A stretch of DNA of 33,449 nucleotides from Bacteroidota bacterium (lineage in GTDB: Bacteria > Bacteroidota > Bacteroidia > Palsa-948): assembly GCA_016213435.1 (NCBI GenBank), contig JACRAL010000142.1, forward strand, positions 1-33,449, read 5' to 3'. This document shows, in pieces, positions 27,292 through 33,449 of this stretch (positions are counted from its first letter, which is position 1; the number at the start of each line of letters is the position of its first letter). Position numbers and translations under genes: made by a program. The notes beneath the pieces were generated by a model. It ran no database searches and was not told the DNA's origin. It saw nothing but the letters and a program-made list of their open reading frames with translations.

Positions 27292-28911
27292 TCATTCTGC
27301 TTTTTTCCATATTCCGTTTGAGGTGTATATGAATATGGCATTTGAAGGAACCTCTTTCTTGAAAATAAGTTTATACGAGCATCCTGTGGAATCAAAAATA
27401 ACTTTGTATTCCTGTGTTTCATACGATTTTGGCCAGCCGTCAATACAAAAATGAGGCGTACGCTTTGCAGGACCGGTCACTTCAATAATATTATCTGATA
27501 TTTTTACCGATAGCAATGTATCAGTCCATGATTCCTGGTATGTTCCTGATATGACATGAATTTTTTCTACGGAATATTTATTATACCGCATATAAATTGT
27601 TTCCGGAAAAGACGAACGGAATGCCGCCACACCTTTGTAATAAGAAGGGACGTTGAGTACATATATATTATCGTATTTCAAAAACGGTTTATAATTTTGA
27701 ATTAACTGTGTGTAATATTCATTCGCAGAATTCCAAACAGTAATTGTCTGCATAAGCAGCATCCAGCTGAGAACGCAATACCCGATCAGCACAGGCAATG
27801 CAAACTTTTTCAGAAAGAAATACACTGCGGATACCAGAAAAATATAAAAGAAAGCGGAAGATTGATATCCGTATCTATCCGGATAAACATATTTTAAGAA
27901 GGAAGAATCGAGTGGCAAAACCGGAAGAAGCGCAATCGTGAAGCACACAAACATTGTCAGTAAAAAATATCCGTATTTTTTACTACTTTTTATTATTCTC
28001 TTGACAATAAGAGTAAAAACTGCACCTGATATGACGAGCAGCACAATACCTGTATAATAATTGCTGAAAATATTTCTTGCAAAAAGATCAACATTGTTAA
28101 GTGGCAAGTACCTGTAGAAAAGAAAAAACTTTGCCAGGTATTTTAGAAAAGTTTTTGCGTAATCGGTGGATTGAGTAATGCTTTCCACAGTTCCTCCATG
28201 CCAGAACCAGTGTCCGCTCCAGATCTTACATGCAATAAAAAAAACAGCTATGAAAAATAACTGCACTACGATTACCTGAGTAAATAACTGTTTGATAGAA
28301 ATCGAAGTTTTGTTTGTCCTCCTGAATAAAAGAAAGAGGACAATGTAGATCAGCGGGCATATTATCGTAAACTCATAGGAAAAAATTCCGAGTAAAAATA
28401 ACAGCTGAATGACAATTAATTTTTTTACGGAAGTAGCCGAAAGGAACAGGATAAAAAAATAAAATCCCATGAATGTTACAAATGCATGGAAAAGTCCGCG
28501 AAATAAAAGAGGCATCCAGACAACATATTCTGTCTGGTAGGGAGAAATTAAAAAAGCAAGAGCCGAAAAAAAAGCAATGACTGTTTCCTGTTTATGAAAA
28601 AAAAGTGTGAGCAGTTTCCTGGCAATTAAAAAAACAAGAAATGCATTAACAGCATGCAGCAGCGTAGAAGTAAGTATCCAGCAAACTGATGACATTCCAA
28701 ATACTTTATAAAGTAACTGGAGCAAAGGCAAGCCGACAAAATAAGGAGCGGAAAAATGTGCGCTTTCGTTGAAACCGGCAACAAATCCTTTTTCAAAAAG
28801 TAATAAATGCGAATAGTTATCGCCCGGAACAAAAATATTCAGGCAGTCTTTGTAGGTAAAAAATCCTATGGCGGTAAGAAGAAAAAAAACAATAAGGTTT
28901 TGCCTGCGCAT
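27292..28911 (-). CDS. Polytopic membrane protein, possibly GT-C type glycosyltransferase-like
   Basis: 539 aa with many hydrophobic segments and a soluble C-terminal domain; family assignment weak. Confidence 0.6.
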   Translation of the reverse strand: MRRQNLIVFFLLTAIGFFTYKDCLNIFVPGDNYSHLLLFEKGFVAGFNESAHFSAPYFVGLPLLQLLYKVFGMSSVCWILTSTLLHAVNAFLVFLIARKLLTLFFHKQETVIAFFSALAFLISPYQTEYVVWMPLLFRGLFHAFVTFMGFYFFILFLSATSVKKLIVIQLLFLLGIFSYEFTIICPLIYIVLFLLFRRTNKTSISIKQLFTQVIVVQLFFIAVFFIACKIWSGHWFWHGGTVESITQSTDYAKTFLKYLAKFFLFYRYLPLNNVDLFARNIFSNYYTGIVLLVISGAVFTLIVKRIIKSSKKYGYFLLTMFVCFTIALLPVLPLDSSFLKYVYPDRYGYQSSAFFYIFLVSAVYFFLKKFALPVLIGYCVLSWMLLMQTITVWNSANEYYTQLIQNYKPFLKYDNIYVLNVPSYYKGVAAFRSSFPETIYMRYNKYSVEKIHVISGTYQESWTDTLLSVKISDNIIEVTGPAKRTPHFCIDGWPKSYETQEYKVIFDSTGCSYKLIFKKEVPSNAIFIYTSNGIWKKAE

Positions 28912-28985
28912 TTATTGCTGTCGTTTATAAAATCAAAGATATTAAAAGAAGATATGCAAGAAAAAACCTTTCTTACCTTCGTGTT

Positions 28986-29711
28986 GTGATAAAGAAAAAC
29001 ATCCCCAATCTTTTAACGCTTTGTAATTTGCTTTGCGGATGCATTGCTATTGTATTTGCGTTTGAAGGAAACCTAGTTTGGAGCGCATACATGGTTGGCA
29101 TTGCCTGTATTTTTGATTTCATGGATGGAATGTTTGCACGTCTTTTGAAAGCACATTCAGAAATAGGCAAGCAACTGGATTCACTGGCGGATATGGTGAG
29201 TTTTGGGGTTGTTCCCGGTATGATTATATTTAAATTAATAAATCAAACAATGATAACATGTGGAGCTGATATATTTGTAGCAGCACCAATTTCATTTTCA
29301 GGTTTTTTAGTAACTGCCTTTTCAGCAGTTCGTTTAGCTAAATTTAATTTAGATACAAGACAAACAGATTCTTTCATCGGAGTCCCCACACCTGCCAATA
29401 CAATTCTAATCTCATCACTACCTTTAATACTTCAATTCAATATTTCTAACACTTCATTTATTTTAAATCCATATTTTCTAATTGGACTGACTCTTATTAT
29501 GTCTTATCTCCTCATTGCTCCTCTCCAGCTCTTTGCACTCAAATTCAAAAATTTTTCATGGGCAGACAATAAAGTACGATACCTCTTTCTTGCACTCTCA
29601 TTATTGTTGTTGATTGTATTTCAGTTTGTAGGTATTCCTTTAATTATAATTTTGTACATCGTTTTATCCGTTATCAGTAATATTTTGACAAGAAGTAAAA
29701 CACAATCTTAG
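28986..29711 (+). CDS. pssA: CDP-diacylglycerol--serine O-phosphatidyltransferase
   Basis: CDP-alcohol phosphatidyltransferase motif DFMDGMFARLLKAHSEIGKQLDSLADMVSFGVVPG; NIPNLLTLCNLLCGCIAI. GTG start. Confidence 0.93.
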   Translation: MIKKNIPNLLTLCNLLCGCIAIVFAFEGNLVWSAYMVGIACIFDFMDGMFARLLKAHSEIGKQLDSLADMVSFGVVPGMIIFKLINQTMITCGADIFVAAPISFSGFLVTAFSAVRLAKFNLDTRQTDSFIGVPTPANTILISSLPLILQFNISNTSFILNPYFLIGLTLIMSYLLIAPLQLFALKFKNFSWADNKVRYLFLALSLLLLIVFQFVGIPLIIILYIVLSVISNILTRSKTQS

Positions 29712-29715
29712 CAGT

Positions 29716-29973
29716 ATGCCAAAGTTCAAAGCAGAAATCAACGTAATGCCTCTCAAGGCACTTCTCGATCCGCAGGGAAAAGCAGTTACAGGCAGTATGA
29801 AAAATATCGGCCTGGCTGAAATAACAAATGTCCGTATCGGCAAGCATATTTCACTCGAAGTGGAAGCTTCCAGCAAAGAAGCCGCACAGAAAAAAGCCGA
29901 AGAATCCTGCAAAAAACTTCTCTCCAATCCTATTATGGAATACTTTGAACTTACGATAGAAGCAAGTAAGTGA
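29716..29973 (+). CDS. purS: Phosphoribosylformylglycinamidine synthase subunit PurS
   Basis: 85 aa: KFKAEINVMPLKALLDPQGKAVTGSMKNIGLAEITNVRIGKHISLEVEA...LLSNPIMEYFEL. Confidence 0.93.
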   Translation: MPKFKAEINVMPLKALLDPQGKAVTGSMKNIGLAEITNVRIGKHISLEVEASSKEAAQKKAEESCKKLLSNPIMEYFELTIEASK

Positions 29974-30019
29974 TTTCTTTCAGGTTCCTTACTCTTGCAT
30001 ACAAGAGAGTTTTTATCAA

Positions 30020-31060
30020 ATGACAAAAAAAATAATTTTTTTTGACTGGTTAATTCTATCTGTTATCCTGACAGTTATTATAGCTGAATACAAAGGAAAC
30101 GAATGGGAAGAAACCATCAGAAAAGGTTATTACAACTCAGTCCTTACAAAAGATTCTATTCCTGCAGAATTTAAAATCTCGATTGATTCATGCGGAATTC
30201 CCTATGTAAATTATTATAAGCGTAATGGAATAACAATCGGTAAGCAATACAATCCCACCATCATAAGCAACTATGCCCTTCAATACTATACCCCTTTTGA
30301 TCAGTCTAAAAATTCAGAAACTGAAAAATATTTTTACAACTGCGCACAGTGGCTCATTAACAATTTAACCTATACGGATGACTATGCGCTGTATATATTT
30401 AACTGGCAAGCTCCTTTTTATCCGCAACTACAAACTCCCTGGACATCCGGTATTGCATCAGGTTCTGCATTAAAAGTATTTGTGTATGCATACAAAAATT
30501 CTCACTCTGAAAAATATCTGGAAGTATCAAAACGTATTTTAAAGGGATTTTATGTTCCGATTGAGCAAGGCGGATTTTCTTGCCAAACAGATAGTGGCTG
30601 GTGGTTCGAAGAGTATGCCGATAAAAATGCAAAGGGACCTCATGTTTTAAACGGACATGTTTCTGCTCTTTTAGGTATCTATGATTTCTACAGAATTACA
30701 AAAAATGATTCTGCCTTTTTTTTATTTCAACAAGGAATAAAGGCGCTTAAACATTCTGTTCACTTATATGACCAAGGAGAAAACAATTGGAGTTATTATG
30801 ATATTTATAAAAAACCTGCTGACAAAAAATACCAGAGAACTATTGTTAAACAAATGAAACAATTATACGCGATAACCGGGGATTCTACTTTTTACAACTA
30901 TTGTATAAAATGGGAAACTCCTCTTAAAGAACCGTATTTGATCAGAATAGTAAAAGAAAAAAATCGCTCTGGGGGATTACTCGTTATAGGATTATGGGCG
31001 GGAATAATCATTGCAGGCATCTGTATCAGGAAATTGTTTTGCAATAAGAGTCCATCCTAA
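30020..31060 (+). CDS. D-glucuronyl C5-epimerase C-terminal domain-like protein
   Basis: PWTSGIASGSALKVFVYAYK, GGFSCQTDSGWWFEEYADKNAKGPHVLNGHVSALLGIYDFYRIT. Confidence 0.75.
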   Translation: MTKKIIFFDWLILSVILTVIIAEYKGNEWEETIRKGYYNSVLTKDSIPAEFKISIDSCGIPYVNYYKRNGITIGKQYNPTIISNYALQYYTPFDQSKNSETEKYFYNCAQWLINNLTYTDDYALYIFNWQAPFYPQLQTPWTSGIASGSALKVFVYAYKNSHSEKYLEVSKRILKGFYVPIEQGGFSCQTDSGWWFEEYADKNAKGPHVLNGHVSALLGIYDFYRITKNDSAFFLFQQGIKALKHSVHLYDQGENNWSYYDIYKKPADKKYQRTIVKQMKQLYAITGDSTFYNYCIKWETPLKEPYLIRIVKEKNRSGGLLVIGLWAGIIIAGICIRKLFCNKSPS

Positions 31061-31161
31061 ATGAGCTACGCTCGCAAGCCATGCTTGTCCGAAGGGAATA
31101 ACTTTCAGTTCGCATGCATTATATGGATTTATCTCCCCCCCCTTCGGGAGGGACGGGGTGG
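31051..31161. repeat. Palindromic repeat region between convergent C5-epimerase and lepA
   Basis: tccatcctaaatgagctacgctcgcaagccatgcttgtccgaaggg is homologous to the repeat at 3384-3447; then cccccccttcgggaggg hairpin. Confidence 0.7.
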
Positions 31162-31165
31162 GCTT

Positions 31166-32962
31166 TTAATCTAATTTCAGTACCGCCACAAACGCACTTT
31201 GTGGAATTTCCACATTGCCGATCTGTTTCATTTTCTTTTTCCCTTCCTTTTGTTTTTCCAGAAGCTTACGCTTACGGGAAATATCCCCGCCATAACATTT
31301 TGCAGTGACATCTTTTCTCATAGCGGAAATTGTTTCGCGCGCAACAATTTTTGCACCGATAGCAGCTTGTATCGCAATCTGAAATTGCTGTTTAGGGATT
31401 AACTCTTTTAATTTTTCGCAGATCTTTCTGCCGAATTCGTGAGCGCGTGCCCGGTGTATGAGCGCAGAAAGCGCATCCACCTGATCACCATTCACCAGAA
31501 TATCAAGCTTCACCAAATCTGATTCTCGAAAATCAAAAGCATGGTAATCGAAGGATGCATATCCTTTAGAAATGCTTTTCAGCTTATCGTAAAAATCAAA
31601 TATCACTTCGCCCAGCGGAAGTTCAAAGGTAAGTTCCACTCTATCGGTAGTAAGATAAACTTGATTCTTGAAAATGCCACGTTTGTCCATGCAAAGATTC
31701 ATGATACTGCCAACAAACTCAGCTTTTGTAATTATGTTTGCAAGTATGATTGGCTCTTCCACTTTTTGCATTCTCGTTGGATCAGGCATTTCTGAAGGAT
31801 TGTTCATCACTTTCATTTCACCTTTTGTATCGAACACGCGATAACTTACGTTCGGCACGGTGGTGATCACGTTCATATTAAATTCACGATCCAATCTTTC
31901 CTGAATAATTTCCATGTGAAGCAATCCCAAAAATCCGCAGCGGAAACCGAATCCGAGAGCGGCAGAAGATTCCGGTTCCCAAGTTAACGAAGCATCGTTA
32001 AGCTGTAATTTTTCCATCGCCTCGCGTAGCTCTGCAAAATCATCGGTGCTTACAGGATAAATTCCTGCGAACACCATCGGTTTCACATCTTCAAAACCCT
32101 GGATGCGTTCCGCAGGATTTGACACCAGCGTAATGGTATCGCCTACTTTTACCTCGCTTGCTTTTTTAATTCCTGAAATAATATATCCTACGTTTCCTGT
32201 CTCCACAATATCTCTCGGAGATTGTTTCATTTTCAGAATTCCGATCTCATCTGCATTGTATTCATTGCCCGTTGCCAGAAATTTTATTTTGTCTCCTTTT
32301 TTTAATTCTCCATTGAAAATACGGAAGTATGCAACAATCCCTCTGAACGAATTGAACATGGAATCGAAAATGAGCGCTTGCAAAGGTTGTTTGGAATCTC
32401 CTTTTGGTGCAGGAATTTTTTCTATGATTGCAGCAAGAACTTCATCCATGCCCATTCCGGTTTTTCCGCTGGCTTTCAGAATGTCTTCACGTTTACAGCC
32501 AATGATGTCCACCATCTGGTCAGAAACCTCATCCGGCTTTGCCGCCTCCATATCGCATTTGTTCAGCACCGGAATAATTTCCAGGTTGTTATTCAGTGCG
32601 AGATAAAGATTTGAAATGGTTTGCGCCTGAATTCCCTGCGATGCGTCCACCAAAAGCAAAGCTCCTTCACAGGCGGCAATGGCGCGTGAAACTTCATAGG
32701 AAAAATCTACGTGACCAGGAGTATCAATCAGGTTGAGATAATATTTCTCTCCCTTGTACATGTACTCCATCTGAATCGCGTGGCTCTTGATAGTGATTCC
32801 GCGTTCGCGTTCAATGTCCATGTCGTCCAGTACCTGCGCCATCATATCGCGCTTAAGAACAGTTTGAGTGATTTCGAGCAAACGATCAGCCAGCGTGCTC
32901 TTGCCGTGATCGATGTGTGCAATAATACAGAAGTTGCGGATGTTTTTTAATGCAATGGACAT
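31166..32962 (-). CDS. lepA: Elongation factor 4
   Basis: 598 aa; [42 protein letters not shown]-terminal [44 protein letters not shown]. Confidence 0.98.
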   Translation of the reverse strand: MSIALKNIRNFCIIAHIDHGKSTLADRLLEITQTVLKRDMMAQVLDDMDIERERGITIKSHAIQMEYMYKGEKYYLNLIDTPGHVDFSYEVSRAIAACEGALLLVDASQGIQAQTISNLYLALNNNLEIIPVLNKCDMEAAKPDEVSDQMVDIIGCKREDILKASGKTGMGMDEVLAAIIEKIPAPKGDSKQPLQALIFDSMFNSFRGIVAYFRIFNGELKKGDKIKFLATGNEYNADEIGILKMKQSPRDIVETGNVGYIISGIKKASEVKVGDTITLVSNPAERIQGFEDVKPMVFAGIYPVSTDDFAELREAMEKLQLNDASLTWEPESSAALGFGFRCGFLGLLHMEIIQERLDREFNMNVITTVPNVSYRVFDTKGEMKVMNNPSEMPDPTRMQKVEEPIILANIITKAEFVGSIMNLCMDKRGIFKNQVYLTTDRVELTFELPLGEVIFDFYDKLKSISKGYASFDYHAFDFRESDLVKLDILVNGDQVDALSALIHRARAHEFGRKICEKLKELIPKQQFQIAIQAAIGAKIVARETISAMRKDVTAKCYGGDISRKRKLLEKQKEGKKKMKQIGNVEIPQSAFVAVLKLD

Positions 32963-33142
32963 ATTGAAGACAAAAAATTAAAGTATAAATACCTGAAATC
33001 CCGATAACGCAGTTCATCGGGAAGGGGTGCGAAGGTAACTAAAAAGAAGAATGGAGGAAATGCGTTTAAGGTATTGTTGCTGAGTGTACAATACTTTAAA
33101 AATTCAATAGAAATTTTTACATGCAGTTTCCGTTTTTGAAAC

Positions 33143-33346
33143 TTATTTTTTCTTAATACTCTTTGAAGCAATAAAGGCAAATAGTCCCTGAACTAATCCT
33201 GAAACAATTCCGATAACAGGTCCCATCATTAACATCATCAGTCGTGGATGTTCAGGCATAGGCATCTTTGCAGTTGATGCCCACATTTCAGGATTAAGCT
33301 GCATATAGGGAATGAATGACCCCGCAGCAGAGCTGCGAGGTATCAA
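33143..33346 (-). CDS. Hypothetical small membrane protein, N-terminus overlaps a palindromic repeat
   Basis: MQLNPEMWASTAKMPMPEHPRLMMLMMGPVIGIVSGLVQGLFAFIASKSIKKK; upstream residues PRSSAAG are repeat-encoded, so the true start is probably internal. Confidence 0.5.
   Translation of the reverse strand: MIPRSSAAGSFIPYMQLNPEMWASTAKMPMPEHPRLMMLMMGPVIGIVSGLVQGLFAFIASKSIKKK
33319..33340. repeat. 22-bp imperfect palindrome ACCCCGCAGCAGAGCTGCGAGG, copy 2
   Basis: Identical to 103-124. Confidence 0.8.
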
Positions 33347-33361
33347 TACAAATACATTATA

Positions 33362-33449
33362 CTAAAATAGACGCAATTGATTCTTATGAAAATTTTTGTA
33401 CGTCCCCTTATCAGTCCCTTGCTCATGAATATATCGTTGAATCACTTCC
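33362..33449 (-). CDS. Partial C-terminus of an unidentified protein, possibly IS200-like/REP-associated transposase (runs off the window)
   Basis: Hand translation ...EVIQRYIHEQGTDKGTYKNFHKNQLRLF*; resembles tails of Y1-type transposases, from memory only. Confidence 0.3.
   Translation of the reverse strand, partial: EVIQRYIHEQGTDKGTYKNFHKNQLRLF

Noticed and set aside
32103-32614. Plus-strand ORFs opposite lepA
   Set aside because: Antisense to lepA, no coding signature.
33008-33030. cccgataacgcagttcatcggg downstream of the hemL/porU-type element family
   Set aside because: Shares cccgat/atcggg arms but has a different loop and no KLQV-type flanks; not enough to call the same family.

Overview
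The window reads as a Bacteroidota chromosome segment, AT-rich with GC-rich palindromic repeats between and inside genes. Recognisable housekeeping and metabolic genes: M16 protease, tadA-like deaminase, aspS, glmS, a fused E1 alpha/beta 2-oxoacid dehydrogenase, SRPBCC protein, kynU, hemL, pssA, purS, a C5-epimerase-like protein and lepA. A one-directional minus-strand block (about 25463 to 13679) holds small unrecognised proteins, a T9SS-targeted RCC1 seven-blade protein, a PorV/PorQ-family protein and a long C25-peptidase PorU-like sortase. The two strongest non-routine signals are: (1) several families of palindromic repeats that supply amino acids, start regions or stop codons to unrelated proteins (aspS, E1, hemL, porU-like, kynU, tadA-like, C5-epimerase, two small ORFs), including one element present codon-for-codon in both hemL and the porU-like gene; (2) a strict 21-bp-period array of G5/C5 tracts at about 24060-24221 that begins at the stop codon of a 341-aa unknown gene and encodes a 37-aa heptad-repeat micro-ORF. 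A heptanucleotide tract in the porU-like signal peptide and an octanucleotide tract at the E1 alpha/beta junction are candidate frameshift switches. No tRNA, rRNA or CRISPR array was recognised. Family names come from reading the translations by eye; no searches were run.
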